A stretch of DNA of 64,000 nucleotides. It comes from Streptosporangium album (GTDB taxonomy: Bacteria > Actinomycetota > Actinomycetes > Streptosporangiales > Streptosporangiaceae). Position 1 is the stretch's first letter. Every line of letters starts with the position of its first letter. The notes beneath the pieces were generated by a model, which was not told where the DNA came from, ran no database searches, and saw only the letters and a program-made list of their open reading frames with translations. The translations under genes and the position numbers were made by a program. Where the stretch lies: NCBI RefSeq assembly GCF_014203795.1, contig NZ_JACHJU010000002.1, positions 372,001-436,000 on the forward strand. Reading direction: 5' to 3'. Positions 27,838 to 36,180 of the stretch are shown here, piece by piece.

Positions 27838-28986
27838 GTGGGTGCATCGGTGCTGCCAAGTGGGCCGCCATCGGTAGACCAGGTGGCCGACCTCGTTGCG
27901 AAAGGAAGAGAGCGCGGAAGCGTCACGGTTGACGACGTGGCCGCCGCTCTCGACAGATCCGAGCTGCCGTCGGACGCGCTCGAACGCGTCGTCCGCATGC
28001 TCGCCGAGCACGGAGTGGAGGTCCTCGAGCCCCAGGGCGACGAGGAGACCACCCGCTCCGATGAGGAGGATGTCGGTAAAAGGGCTCCGACCAGCGATCT
28101 GGTCCGCATCTACCTGCGGGAGATCGGGCGGGTGCCCCTGCTCACGGCCGAGGAGGAGGTGGAGCTCGCCAAGTCCATCGAGGCGGGACTGTTCGCCGAG
28201 GACAAGCTGACGAGCGTCGTCTCGCGGCTGGCCTTTCCGGAGTTCAAGGAACTGGTCTGGCAGGGCACGCGGGCCAAGCAGCGGCTGATCGAGGCCAATC
28301 TGCGGCTCGTCGTATCGATCGCCAAAAGATATGTGGGGCGCGGGATGCTGTTCCTGGATCTGATCCAGGAGGGCAACCTCGGGCTCATCCGGGCGGTTGA
28401 GAAATTCGACTACACCAAGGGATACAAGTTCTCCACGTATGCCACGTGGTGGATTCGTCAGGCGATCACGCGGGCGATCGCCGACCAGGCGCGCACCATA
28501 CGTATTCCGGTGCACATGGTCGAGACGATCAATAAGTTGGTCCGGGTGCAGCGCCAGCTCCACCAGGATCTCGGGCGCGAGCCGATGCCCGAGGAGATCG
28601 CACTGGAGATGGACCTCCCGATCGACCGGGTGGTCGAGATCCAGCGCATCGCCCAGGAGCCCGTCTCGCTGCAGTCGCCGATCGGTGAGGAGGATTCCGA
28701 CCTCGGCGACTTCATCGAGGACGCGGACGCGGTCGTGCCGATGGAGGCCGCGGCCTTCATCATGCTGCAGGACCAGCTCGACGACATCCTCGCGACGCTG
28801 TCCGATCGTGAGCAGCGCATCATCCAGCTGCGCTTCGGTCTCGCCGACGGTCATCCCCGGACACTGGAGGAGGTCGGCCGGGAGTTCGGCGTGACGAGGG
28901 AGCGCATCCGGCAGATCGAGTCCAAGACCCTGGCCAAACTCCGCCATCCGACCCGAGCGCAGATGCTCCGCGACTATCTCGACTGA
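27838..28986 (+). CDS. Primary-type (RpoD/HrdA-like) RNA polymerase sigma factor
   Basis: A 382-residue sigma-70. It has a region 1.1-like N-terminus ([20 protein letters not shown] then [20 protein letters not shown]), region 1.2/2.1 ([20 protein letters not shown]), region 2.4 ([20 protein letters not shown]), region 3, and region 4.2 ([20 protein letters not shown]). Being next to dnaG it corresponds positionally to S. coelicolor hrdA rather than to the essential HrdB. GTG 27838 ([10 protein letters not shown]) was preferred over TTG 27808; no SD is seen for either, so a leaderless start is possible. Confidence 0.9.
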   Translation: MGASVLPSGPPSVDQVADLVAKGRERGSVTVDDVAAALDRSELPSDALERVVRMLAEHGVEVLEPQGDEETTRSDEEDVGKRAPTSDLVRIYLREIGRVPLLTAEEEVELAKSIEAGLFAEDKLTSVVSRLAFPEFKELVWQGTRAKQRLIEANLRLVVSIAKRYVGRGMLFLDLIQEGNLGLIRAVEKFDYTKGYKFSTYATWWIRQAITRAIADQARTIRIPVHMVETINKLVRVQRQLHQDLGREPMPEEIALEMDLPIDRVVEIQRIAQEPVSLQSPIGEEDSDLGDFIEDADAVVPMEAAAFIMLQDQLDDILATLSDREQRIIQLRFGLADGHPRTLEEVGREFGVTRERIRQIESKTLAKLRHPTRAQMLRDYLD

Positions 28987-28995
28987 GATTCCGTA

Positions 28996-29040
28996 CGGCG
29001 AAGGCCCCCTGGTTCTGTTCCCGGGGGCCTTCGCCGTTCT
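28996..29040 (+). terminator. Strong terminator after the sigma factor gene
   Basis: A 14-bp perfect stem (28996-29009 with 29023-29036) with a 13-nt loop is followed by TTCT. Confidence 0.85.
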
Positions 29041-29102
29041 CCGGTCAGGTTCCCCGGCGGCCGGAGGTGGTGCTTGTCACATCGCTCTGGATGCCCCTGG
29101 AT

Positions 29103-29146
29103 TGGCAATACGAGGTAAGGGGAAGCTAAGTTAGGGACGCCTAACT
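29103..29146 (+). promoter_or_regulatory. Promoter with TTAGG-N4-CCTAA operator upstream of efeB
   Basis: A -35-like TTGGCA at 29103 is followed by a CTAAGT/TAAGTT -10 region overlapping the perfect inverted repeat AGTTAGG-GACG-CCTAACT (29129-29146). TTAGG/CCTAA half sites recall actinobacterial IdeR/DmdR iron boxes, though the spacing differs from the 19-bp consensus. An iron-linked regulator is plausible because the next large gene is a deferrochelatase. Confidence 0.5.
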
Positions 29147-29163
29147 GACTATCGGGAGCCTCC

Positions 29164-29271
29164 TTGCCCTCCAATCTCCGCCCCGTCACCGCCCATGGTC
29201 TTCTCGCCGCCGCCGCACGCACCGCCCGCGGTCCGGCCGGTGAAGGTCTCGCCGCCGTCGCCGCGAGCTGA
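29164..29271 (+). CDS. Possible 35-codon ORF in the efeB leader
   Basis: GGGAG (29154-29158) precedes TTG 29164 by 5 nt. The frame (MPSNLRPVTAHGLLAAAART...) keeps strong G/C in the third position and ends 20 nt before the efeB start. It is Ala/Arg-rich with no recognised family. It could be a coupled leader peptide, a relic of an upstream efeO/efeU gene, or chance. Confidence 0.3.
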   Translation: MPSNLRPVTAHGLLAAAARTARGPAGEGLAAVAAS

Positions 29272-29291
29272 TCCTTCCGGAAAGGGAAGAC

Positions 29292-30494
29292 ATGCCTGAT
29301 CTCAGCCGACGCAGGCTCCTGACCGGGGCCGGCCTCGCCGTGGGCGCCGGCGCCGCCGCGGTCGCGGGAGCCGGTCTGGTACGACAGCCGGAACCGGCCC
29401 GGCCTGACCCCGCGGGCGTCGTGGTCCCGTTCTACGGCCCCCACCAGGCCGGTATCGCCACGCCGGTCCAGGACCGGCTGCACTTCGCCGCCTTCGACCT
29501 GAGCACCGACTCCCGCGAGGAGGTGGTGGCGATGCTGAAGGCGTGGACCGCCGCGGCCGCCCGGATGACCGCGGCGCAGGAGATCGGAGGTGGGGCCACG
29601 GGCACGGAGCTCGCCCCGCCGGACGACACCGGCGAGGCCATCGGCCTGCCCGCCTCACGGCTCACGCTGACCGTGGGCTTCGGCCCTTCGTTCTTCGACA
29701 AGCTCAAGCTGCCCAGGCCGGACCTGCTCAAGGAACTGCCGCACTTCCCCGCGGACAAGCTCGACCCGGCCCGCAGCGGTGGCGACCTCTGCGTGCAGGC
29801 GTGTGCCGACGACCCCCAGGTGGCGGTGCACGCCGTACGGAACCTGGTGCGCATCGGCTTCGGCACGGCCTCCATCCGGTGGTCCCAGCTCGGCTTCGGC
29901 AAGACGTCCTCGACCACGCCGGACGCGCAGACCCCGCGCAACCTGATGGGCTTCAAGGACGGCACCAACAACATCGCCGGCACCGACGGCAGGAAGCTGG
30001 ACGAGCACGTCTGGGTGGGGGCCGAGGGGCCCGAGTGGATGCGCGGAGGCTCCTATCTGGTGGCCAGGCGGATCAGGATGCACGTCGAGACCTGGGACCG
30101 GAGTTCGCTGAAGGAACAGGAGGACGTCTTCGGCCGGACCAAGCGCGAGGGGGCCCCGTACGGAGGCGCGCGCGAGCATGATCCCGTGGTCCTGGACAAG
30201 ATGCCGGTTGACGCCCACGTGCGGCTGGCCAACCCGGCCGCCCTGAGCGGGGTGACCATCCTGCGCCGGGGCTACTCCTTCACCGACGGCAGCGACGGCC
30301 TGGGGCGGCTGGACGCGGGCCTGTTCTTCCTGGCCTACCAGCGCGACCCCGAGAAGGGGTTCATCCCGATCCAGCGGGCTCTGGCGGCGAAGGACGCGCT
30401 TAACGAATACATCCAGCATGTCGGCTCCGGCATCTTCGCATGTCCGGGAGGGGTACGGCCGGGCTCGTTCTGGGGTGAGACGCTCCTGGCCTGA
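29292..30494 (+). CDS. efeB: EfeB-type deferrochelatase/Dyp-type heme peroxidase, Tat-exported
   Basis: A 400-residue protein with a twin-arginine signal (LSRRRLLTGAGLAVGAGAAA) and two ferredoxin-like Dyp domains. NLMGFKDGTNNIAG carries the distal GxxDG catalytic Asp; MPVDAHVRLANPA has the proximal heme His; the C-terminal GLFFLAYQRDPEKGF is typical of EfeB. It removes iron from heme or oxidises substrates outside the membrane. The usual partners efeU and efeO are not adjacent. ATG 29292 is preceded by AAAGGGAAG. Confidence 0.92.
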   Translation: MPDLSRRRLLTGAGLAVGAGAAAVAGAGLVRQPEPARPDPAGVVVPFYGPHQAGIATPVQDRLHFAAFDLSTDSREEVVAMLKAWTAAAARMTAAQEIGGGATGTELAPPDDTGEAIGLPASRLTLTVGFGPSFFDKLKLPRPDLLKELPHFPADKLDPARSGGDLCVQACADDPQVAVHAVRNLVRIGFGTASIRWSQLGFGKTSSTTPDAQTPRNLMGFKDGTNNIAGTDGRKLDEHVWVGAEGPEWMRGGSYLVARRIRMHVETWDRSSLKEQEDVFGRTKREGAPYGGAREHDPVVLDKMPVDAHVRLANPAALSGVTILRRGYSFTDGSDGLGRLDAGLFFLAYQRDPEKGFIPIQRALAAKDALNEYIQHVGSGIFACPGGVRPGSFWGETLLA

Positions 30495-30550
30495 CTGTGC
30501 GTCCGTCGGCGGCCAGGACGGCTTTAGGGCGTCTTTACATCCTCCTCGGC

Positions 30551-30564
30551 ATCCTAAAAAGGAT
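30551..30564. promoter_or_regulatory. ATCCT-N4-AGGAT palindrome ahead of the two-component genes
   Basis: A perfect 5-bp inverted repeat 18 bp before the response-regulator start; a direct copy of CATCCT occurs 11 bp upstream. It is a candidate autoregulatory site. Confidence 0.35.
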
Positions 30565-30581
30565 AATTGGGGGTAAATAGG

Positions 30582-31262
30582 ATGCGGGTTCTGTTGGTCG
30601 AGGACGAGCCCAGGATCGTCGACATCGTGCGCCGGGGGCTCGCCGTTCACCACGTCGCCGTTGACGTCCGTGCCGACGGAATCCAGGGACTGCGTGCGGC
30701 GGTCGAGAACGACCACTACGACGTGATCATCCTTGACATCATGCTGCCGGGGCTCAGCGGTTACAACGTGGTCCGTGGCATGCGGGAACGGCGGATCTGG
30801 ACGCCGGTGCTGATGCTCACCGCGAAGGATGGAGAGTACGACGAGGCCGACGCCTTCGACCTTGGCGCTGATGACTACCTGACCAAACCTTTCTCCTTTG
30901 TGGTGCTGGTGGCCAGGCTGCGGGCGCTGGCACGGCGCGGTGGGCACGAACGGCCCGTCATCATGACCGCGGGGGATCTGACGGTCGATCCGGCCCTGCG
31001 CAGGGTCGCCCGAGGAGATGTGGAGGTCGGTCTCACCCCGAGGGAGTATGAGGTGCTGGAGTTTCTCATGCGGCGCAAGGGGGAGGCCGTCGCCAAGAGC
31101 GACATTCTGGCCGGAGTCTGGGACGCCGACTACGAGGGCGGCGACAACGTGGTCGAGGTTTACGTGCGTTACCTGCGCAGGAAGCTCGATGAACCCTTCG
31201 GTAGATGTGCCATCCGGACCGTCCGTACGGTGGGATACGCGCTTGACCCGGCCGGAGGGTGA
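30582..31262 (+). CDS. OmpR/PhoB family response regulator
   Basis: A 226-residue two-domain regulator. The receiver domain has acidic residues at LLVEDEPR, phospho-acceptor Asp near 52 (VIILDIMLPG) and Lys in LTKPFSF. The winged-helix output domain (LTPREYEVLEFLMRRKGEAV, YVRYLRRKLDEPFGRCAIRT) is complete. ATG 30582 has GGGGG 8 nt upstream; an in-frame start at 30567 lacks support. The stop overlaps the kinase start (GTGA), forming a two-gene operon. Confidence 0.93.
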   Translation: MRVLLVEDEPRIVDIVRRGLAVHHVAVDVRADGIQGLRAAVENDHYDVIILDIMLPGLSGYNVVRGMRERRIWTPVLMLTAKDGEYDEADAFDLGADDYLTKPFSFVVLVARLRALARRGGHERPVIMTAGDLTVDPALRRVARGDVEVGLTPREYEVLEFLMRRKGEAVAKSDILAGVWDADYEGGDNVVEVYVRYLRRKLDEPFGRCAIRTVRTVGYALDPAGG

Positions 31263-32605
31263 CAGTGTCCCGGATCGGGGGCGGCGCAGGGGTGCGCTGG
31301 CGGACGACGCGGGTGGCCGTGCTGGTCACCGCCGTGGTCCTGGTGCTGGAGGCGATCGGCGGGGTGTTCGTCCTGCGGCGGATGCTGGTGGATTCGACGG
31401 CCGACACCCTGACCACCGGGGTGAGAGATCTCGCGAGCAAGGCGCGCCAGTCCGACGAGGGGGACCTCAAGGAAGTGACGTGGACGCTGCGCCGGAGCAC
31501 GGGCGTCGCGCAGATCGTCGACGCGCAGGGCAAAGTCATCTGGGGATTCCCCGATGAGGCGCCCTTCACTCGCCTGCGTCCCTCGGCCGAGGGACGGACC
31601 GTCGTCGAGCAGACCGGAGGCATGCTCATGGCGGCCGAGCGCGTCGACGTCGCCGGCGCCTCCTACACGGTGATCGTCGCCGATTCGCTCCAGTCCGTCG
31701 ACCTCACCACCTGGACGGCCCTTGGCCTGCTGGCCCTGGCTGTGCCGGTGTCGCTGTTGTTCGTCGGCGGGCTCACCTACCGGTTGTCGGGCCGGGCGCT
31801 GGCACCCGTCGAGGGAATCCGGCGGCAGGTCGCCTCGATCGGGGACGGCGACCTGTCCGCTCGAGTACCGGTCACCGGGACACGGGACGAGGTCGCGGGC
31901 CTGGCTGTCACGATGAACCAGATGCTGGCCAGGTTGGAATCGGCCCAGGCCGCTCAGCGGCGGTTTGTCGCTGATGCCAGCCACGAGCTGCGCAGCCCCC
32001 TGACCAGCGTGCTGGGCGGCCTCGAAATCGCCGAGCAGGACGGCTGGCATACCGAACCGGAGACCCTGCGGATGATGCAGATCGAGGCGGTACGGCTGCG
32101 CGATCTGGTAGACGACCTGCTGTTGCTTGCCCGTGCGGATGAGCGACGGCCTGGGACGCCACGCGAGGAGATCGATCTGGACGACGTCGTCGCCGAGGAA
32201 CGGACGAGGCTCCGCCGTATGAGCACGCTCCTGGTACAGGCCCGTCTGGAACCGGTCAAGGTCACCGGAGACCGTCAGGCGCTCGTCCGGATGGTCCGCA
32301 ACCTGGTGGACAACGCTGTCCGGCACACCCGCACCATGGTGACGCTGGTGGTGCGGCTCGACGGGGACATGGCGGTCGTGGAGGTGGCTGATGACGGTCC
32401 CGGCGTGCCGGAGGCGGATCGGGACCGTATCTTCGATCGGTTCGTCCGGGTGGACATGGCCAGGGACCGCGAAGCGGGCGGGGCGGGCCTCGGCCTCGCC
32501 ATCGTGGCGGAGATCGCCCGTAGACACCATGCCCGGGTGGAGGTGGCGGACTCGCCGGGCGGTGGTGCTCTGTTCCGCGTCAGGCTCCCCCGGCGTGCCG
32601 GGTGA
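31259..32605 (+). CDS. HAMP-domain sensor histidine kinase
   Basis: A 448-residue kinase. The first transmembrane helix is residues 13-35, a ~120-residue extracytoplasmic sensor follows, then a second helix (LGLLALAVPVSLLFVGGLTY), HAMP (LAPVEGIRRQVASIGDGDLS), DHp with phospho-His in DASHELRSPLTSVLGG, and the CA domain with N box (VRNLVDNAVRHTR), G1 (VADDGPGVPEADRDRIFDRF) and G2 (GGAGLGLAIVAEI). It pairs with the preceding regulator. The sensor ligand is unknown; the secreted acidic repeat protein encoded opposite is a possible output. Confidence 0.92.
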   Translation: MTVSRIGGGAGVRWRTTRVAVLVTAVVLVLEAIGGVFVLRRMLVDSTADTLTTGVRDLASKARQSDEGDLKEVTWTLRRSTGVAQIVDAQGKVIWGFPDEAPFTRLRPSAEGRTVVEQTGGMLMAAERVDVAGASYTVIVADSLQSVDLTTWTALGLLALAVPVSLLFVGGLTYRLSGRALAPVEGIRRQVASIGDGDLSARVPVTGTRDEVAGLAVTMNQMLARLESAQAAQRRFVADASHELRSPLTSVLGGLEIAEQDGWHTEPETLRMMQIEAVRLRDLVDDLLLLARADERRPGTPREEIDLDDVVAEERTRLRRMSTLLVQARLEPVKVTGDRQALVRMVRNLVDNAVRHTRTMVTLVVRLDGDMAVVEVADDGPGVPEADRDRIFDRFVRVDMARDREAGGAGLGLAIVAEIARRHHARVEVADSPGGGALFRVRLPRRAG

Positions 32606-32776
32606 CGTCCGGCTTCCCCTCAGGAGGGCCCATGGCCGTTGACAACCTGCCGATTCCCGTTCCCGGTCGTGTCGCCTGAGGTCCTGCCCGGCTGGAGAGC
32701 ACGTCTGAAGGCGCCCGTCCTCTACGCGGCCGCTCGAGAGAGCCACGCGGAGGACGGACGCCGGAATCACCCGGTT

Positions 32777-32820
32777 CCGCGGCGGAGGGCCAGGCTGCGC
32801 CGTCTGGCCCTCCGCCGCGG
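32777..32820. terminator. Bidirectional terminator between the kinase and the repeat-protein gene
   Basis: A perfect 17-bp stem (32777-32793 with 32804-32820) with a 10-nt loop lies just before the minus-strand stop at 32829. Confidence 0.85.
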
Positions 32821-32828
32821 GCCGACGG

Positions 32829-33257
32829 CTACTCGTTCTGCTGGCCTTGGTCGTCCTGCTGGTTCTGCTCGTCCTGCTCGTTTTCGTTCTGCCCGCTCTT
32901 TTCGTCCTGCTCGCCTTGCTCGTCCTGCTCGTCCTGCTCGCCTTGCTCGTCCTGCTCGTCCTGCTCGCCTTGCTCGTCCTGCTCGTCCTGCTCGCCTTGC
33001 TCGCCTTGCTCGCCTTGCTCGCCTTGCTCGTCCTGCTCGTTCTGCTCGTTCTCGTCCTGCTCGTTCTGCTCGTTCTGCTCGTTCTCGCTCTGCTCGCCCT
33101 GCTGGTTGTTCTGGTCGGGGTGCGCGGGGGTGGCGGTGCCGGTGCCCGGGGTCGGGGCCGGGGGAGTGTCGGCATTGGCCGCGGACACGGTGCCCGCCGC
33201 CCCCGCCAGGGTGACCAGGGAGAGCACACCGACGGCGATCTTCTTCTTGATGTTCAC
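32829..33257 (-). CDS. Secreted Glu/Gln/Asp/Asn low-complexity repeat protein
   Basis: A 142-residue protein. GTG 33257 ([15 protein letters not shown]) has CAAGGGG 6 nt upstream; the longer start at 33296 is not needed. The Sec signal ends near VSAANA-DT. A short Pro/Thr linker follows, then residues 50-142 consist almost wholly of E, Q, D, N and G in triplet patterns (GEQ, DEQ, NEQ). Nine-residue units GEQDEQDEQ repeat exactly three times (88-114). Lysine occurs once in the mature tail; the mature protein is extremely acidic, disordered and Cys-free. Function unknown; cation binding, matrix or wall association are guesses. It is divergent from the GH63 gene and faces the two-component system. 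Confidence 0.8.
   Translation of the reverse strand: MNIKKKIAVGVLSLVTLAGAAGTVSAANADTPPAPTPGTGTATPAHPDQNNQQGEQSENEQNEQNEQDENEQNEQDEQGEQGEQGEQGEQDEQDEQGEQDEQDEQGEQDEQDEQGEQDEKSGQNENEQDEQNQQDDQGQQNE
32832..33110. repeat. Coding triplet/27-bp tandem repeats
   Basis: Codons for GEQ, DEQ and NEQ recur throughout. A 27-bp unit is present three times at about 32916-32996. All units are multiples of three, so copy-number change would alter length without breaking the frame. Confidence 0.8.
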
Positions 33258-33389
33258 GAATGCCCCTTGCTGGATGGCTTCTCCGGTGACTGTCACCGGA
33301 GCCCTCAGATTGCACGCGGGGCCGATGAGAGTGACAACGCCTCTCAGGAGGCTTTAAGCCCTCTGCGGAGCTTTAGGAACACTAGGGCT

Positions 33390-33405
33390 GATAAACACTG
33401 TTATC
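33390..33405. promoter_or_regulatory. GATAA-N6-TTATC inverted repeat before the GH63 gene
   Basis: A perfect 5-bp inverted repeat in AT-rich DNA; a TATAGG -10-like hexamer lies at 33414-33419, 15 bp before the ATG, so a very short leader is implied. Confidence 0.4.
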
Positions 33406-33433
33406 TGGGTGAATATAGGCGCAGACTGGGCAA

Positions 33434-34732
33434 ATGGAGGTGCGGTCGGCGATAGACGACGCCGCTCTCAGCCGCGAGGCGTGGTCCGTGCTCGACGCGA
33501 ACTGGACGGGGTCGGCCACCGTGCCCGCGCCCGGTCTCTACCCCCACCAGTGGAACTGGGACGCGACCCTCGTCGCGGTCGGCCTGGCCCGATGCGACCC
33601 GCGGAGAGCGGGGACCGAACTGCTCAGCCTGATGGCCGGGCAATGGAGCACCGGCATGGTGCCGCACATCGTCTTCCAGCCGGCCCGCACCGAGGGCTAC
33701 TTCCCGGGCCCCTCCGTCTGGCGCTCGCAGGAGCATCCGGCGTCGCCCAACCGGGTGGCCACCTCCGGGCTGACCCAGCCGCCGCTGCACGCCCTGGCCG
33801 TGTGGCGGGTGTGGCGGTACGCGGCAGACCGCGACGAGGCCGCCGCCCTCGTCCGCCGGCTGTACCCGATGCTGGCGGCCCAGCACGACTATCTCGCCGG
33901 GACCAGGGACCTGGGCGGCGGAGGGCTGGCCGCCATCGTGCACCCCTGGGAGTCGGGGATGGACGACAGTCCCGCGTGGGACGCCCCGATGGCCGCGCTG
34001 CCCCCGATCCACCACGCCTACCGGCGGGGCGGGCCTCCCAGCCATCATCTCGACACTTACCAGGACCGCTTCATCTGGCTGGCCACGCGTTACCGCGACA
34101 CCGGCTACGACGGCGCCTACTTGCGTGAGGACCATCCGTTCGCGGTCGAGGACCCGATGTTCAACGGCATCTGGCTGGCCTCCTGCCAGATGCTCGCCGA
34201 AATGGCCCCGGTGGCGGGCGCGGACCCCGGGCCGTACCGGGAGGCGGCCGAGCGGATCCGTGCGGGGCTGCTGGAGCGGCTCTGGGCCGACGGCGTCTTC
34301 CGCTCGCGCGACCTGCGTAGCGGGCGGCTCAGCTCCGTGTGCACGGTCGGATGCTTCGGGCCGATGCTCGACCCCGGCCTGCCCTCCGACCGGGTGGAGA
34401 GGCTGGTGAGCGTGCTCGAGTCCCCCCGGTTCATGGGAGCCGCCGGGTATCCGGTGCCGAGCTGTGAGATCCGCGCAGCGCAGTTCGACCGGTCCCGCTA
34501 CTGGCGGGGGCCCTCGTGGGTGAACACGAACTGGCTGCTGCGGCAGGCGCTGGCCGTACACGGCCTGACGGAGGCGGCGGGACTGCTCGGCGCGGCCACC
34601 TTGCGCATGGTCCGGCAGGCGGGATTCCGCGAGTGCTTCGACCCCTTCGACGGCAGCGGGCGAGGCGGCCGGGACTTCTCCTGGTCGGCCGCGCTCACCC
34701 TCGACCTGCTCACGGATAACGTTGCGCCATGA
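33434..34732 (+). CDS. GH63-type glycoside hydrolase (glucosyl/mannosylglycerate hydrolase-like)
   Basis: A 432-residue (alpha/alpha)6-barrel protein similar to GH63 mannosylglycerate/glucosylglycerate hydrolases in length and motifs: GLYPHQWNWDATLVAVGLAR, MVPHIVFQPARTEGYFPGP, IVHPWESGMDDSPAWD (catalytic Asp region), RYWRGPSWVNTNWLLRQAL and GFRECFDPFDGSGRGGRDFS (base region). A cytosolic role in compatible-solute turnover is the best guess. The ATG at 33434 has only a weak GGGC upstream. Its stop overlaps the next start (ATGA). Confidence 0.8.
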   Translation: MEVRSAIDDAALSREAWSVLDANWTGSATVPAPGLYPHQWNWDATLVAVGLARCDPRRAGTELLSLMAGQWSTGMVPHIVFQPARTEGYFPGPSVWRSQEHPASPNRVATSGLTQPPLHALAVWRVWRYAADRDEAAALVRRLYPMLAAQHDYLAGTRDLGGGGLAAIVHPWESGMDDSPAWDAPMAALPPIHHAYRRGGPPSHHLDTYQDRFIWLATRYRDTGYDGAYLREDHPFAVEDPMFNGIWLASCQMLAEMAPVAGADPGPYREAAERIRAGLLERLWADGVFRSRDLRSGRLSSVCTVGCFGPMLDPGLPSDRVERLVSVLESPRFMGAAGYPVPSCEIRAAQFDRSRYWRGPSWVNTNWLLRQALAVHGLTEAAGLLGAATLRMVRQAGFRECFDPFDGSGRGGRDFSWSAALTLDLLTDNVAP

Positions 34733-35190
34733 AGCTCTTCAACCGCATGCCCGCCGAGGTCCGCACCGCCGTCGCGCCGACCGACCGGGTGCTCACCTAC
34801 GCCGGCGGGCCGGACGGCTACGTGATCGCCACGGACAGGGCGCTCTACCTGGGCGGCACCCGGCTGCCGTGGTTCCAGGTGGAGCGCGGCGTGTGGGACG
34901 AGCAGGGATTGACGGTCGTCACCACGGCGGGGGAGTCGCACCGCGCGCTGCTGCCCGAGCCTGGGCGGATCCCCGAGGCCGTACGGGAGCGGGTGACCGC
35001 CTCGATCCTGGTGAACCAGTACGCCCCGCTGGACGCGCGCGGGGGAGTCAGGCTGGTGGCCAGGAAGGCCGACGACGACCGGGTGATCTGGGAGTTCGTC
35101 TTCGACGCGGGGCTGGATCCCGCCGACCCCGGTCTGCGGGCACTCGCCGAGCAGGCGCTTGAGGAGATCCGCCGCAGCTTCGGCGTCTGA
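34729..35190 (+). CDS. Conserved actinobacterial hypothetical protein
   Basis: A 153-residue soluble protein: MKLFNRMPAEVRTAVAPTDR, a PH-like beta-rich stretch (GYVIATDRALYLGGTRLPWF) and VERGVWDEQGLTVVTTAGES, ending in an amphipathic helix (LRALAEQALEEIRRSFGV). It is coupled to the GH63 gene by a 4-nt overlap. No enzymatic motif; function unknown. Confidence 0.8.
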   Translation: MKLFNRMPAEVRTAVAPTDRVLTYAGGPDGYVIATDRALYLGGTRLPWFQVERGVWDEQGLTVVTTAGESHRALLPEPGRIPEAVRERVTASILVNQYAPLDARGGVRLVARKADDDRVIWEFVFDAGLDPADPGLRALAEQALEEIRRSFGV

Positions 35191-35247
35191 TCTCGCCGAC
35201 GCGGATCGGCCCCCGAAACCGCCGGCCGGAAAGGGGCAGGGACGCGC

Positions 35248-35271
35248 GGAAGGCCCCCGAGGGGGCCTTCC
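35248..35271. terminator. Hairpin terminator
   Basis: An 11-bp perfect stem GGAAGGCCCCC/GGGGGCCTTCC with a 2-nt loop (effective stem shorter), between convergent genes. Confidence 0.75.
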
Positions 35272-35279
35272 ACAACCGG

Positions 35280-35594
35280 TCAGGGATGAGGGGCGTGGGC
35301 CCGCTCGTCCTCCGGCCAGCCGACTCCCGTCTCGTCGTGCTTCTGGGACTGCCAGCCGTTCTCCGACTGCAGGAACGGCAGCCGGTTCCTCGCCACGTGG
35401 GACATCTTGGTCCTGGCCACGTTGGTGACCTTCGAGATCCGTGCGCCCACCAGGCCCGCGGTCTCCTGCACCGAGGGATTGTCGGACACCCGCTGGGCGA
35501 TCCGCTTGATCTCCTCGTAACGCTCCCGGCCGGCGCGGCTTCCCAGGACGTAGCCAATCGCGAGACCCACCCCGAACATCATTCGATAACGCAT
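35280..35594 (-). CDS. YtxH-like small membrane-associated protein
   Basis: A 104-residue protein starting at ATG 35594 (MRYRMMFGVGLAIGYVLGSR), with GGAGG 5 nt upstream. One N-terminal membrane segment with the GYVLGSRAGRERYEEI motif is followed by an amphipathic helical region (VSDNPSVQETAGLVGARISK). The pattern is common in actinobacterial YtxH/DUF-type stress proteins. The ORF extension to 35684 is not supported. Confidence 0.7.
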   Translation of the reverse strand: MRYRMMFGVGLAIGYVLGSRAGRERYEEIKRIAQRVSDNPSVQETAGLVGARISKVTNVARTKMSHVARNRLPFLQSENGWQSQKHDETGVGWPEDERAHAPHP

Positions 35595-35759
35595 CTCCAC
35601 CTCCACAGCCGTGCTCCGCCAGGCCCCTACCCACGGATCGCGCGTCCTCTCGGACCTACCCCGGTGTATCGATGCGACACACACGCGCAGAGTGCGCTAA
35701 TCTATTCCTGCGCCGCAAGGAGCGGGGAAAACATCCCGCCCGAGCAGCGCAGAGCACGA

Positions 35760-35832
35760 TCCCGTGTAGCTCAATCGGCAGAGCAGCCGGCTGTTAACCG
35801 GCAGGTTATAGGTTCGAGTCCTATCGCGGGAG
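35760..35832 (+). tRNA. tRNA-Asn(GTT)
   Basis: A cloverleaf of 73 nt: acceptor TCCCGTG/CGCGGGA (one G-U), D-stem GCTC/GAGC, anticodon stem GCCGG/CCGGC with GTT at 35793-35795, T-loop GGTTCGAGTC, discriminator G. CCA is not encoded. Confidence 0.95.
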
Positions 35833-35839
35833 CAACATT

Positions 35840-35874
35840 CGAAGGCCCTGGGAGTCAAGCTCCCGGGGCCTTCG
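35840..35874 (+). terminator. Terminator after tRNA-Asn
   Basis: A 14-15 bp stem (35840-35854 with 35860-35874, one mismatch) followed by CTCTTTTA. Confidence 0.85.
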
Positions 35875-36180
35875 CTCTTTTACGCCCTGATTTGGCAGAC
35901 AAATCATCTTCCGTAATAGAAGATGACAGGCGCCGCGTCATGCGACCCCAGTCGGCGAGGATGACACGGCTGCCGCGGAACAACAGCGATCGCAGTGGGG
36001 CAAGGGCCACTGCACACAGGGCACCGCGCCGCCCGGAACGGCCGCCGTGCCCGTGAGCCACACATTGGTGGTTGTTCTGTGCTGACCTGGCGGAGGTCCC
36101 GGCGCCGTGCACCGGATCTGGTCCACGATGCCCAACGATCGGTATCCACGTTCTTGAAGACGAAGGGGCATGTTCCGGCC
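35875..36180. other. Spacer between tRNA-Asn and the NOS gene
   Basis: No supported gene. It contains the upstream in-frame extension of the NOS ORF, which has no family homology, and presumably the NOS promoter. Confidence 0.4.

Noticed and set aside
32632-32679. 15-codon ORF (MAVDNLPIPVPGRVA) with GGAGG after the histidine kinase gene
   Set aside because: Good SD, but too short and without context or repeat support; left out of the feature list.
32847-33455. Leu/Val-rich 202-residue plus-strand ORF
   Set aside because: It is the antisense of the GAG/CAG/GAC repeat codons; its membrane-like look is an artefact of repeat complementarity.
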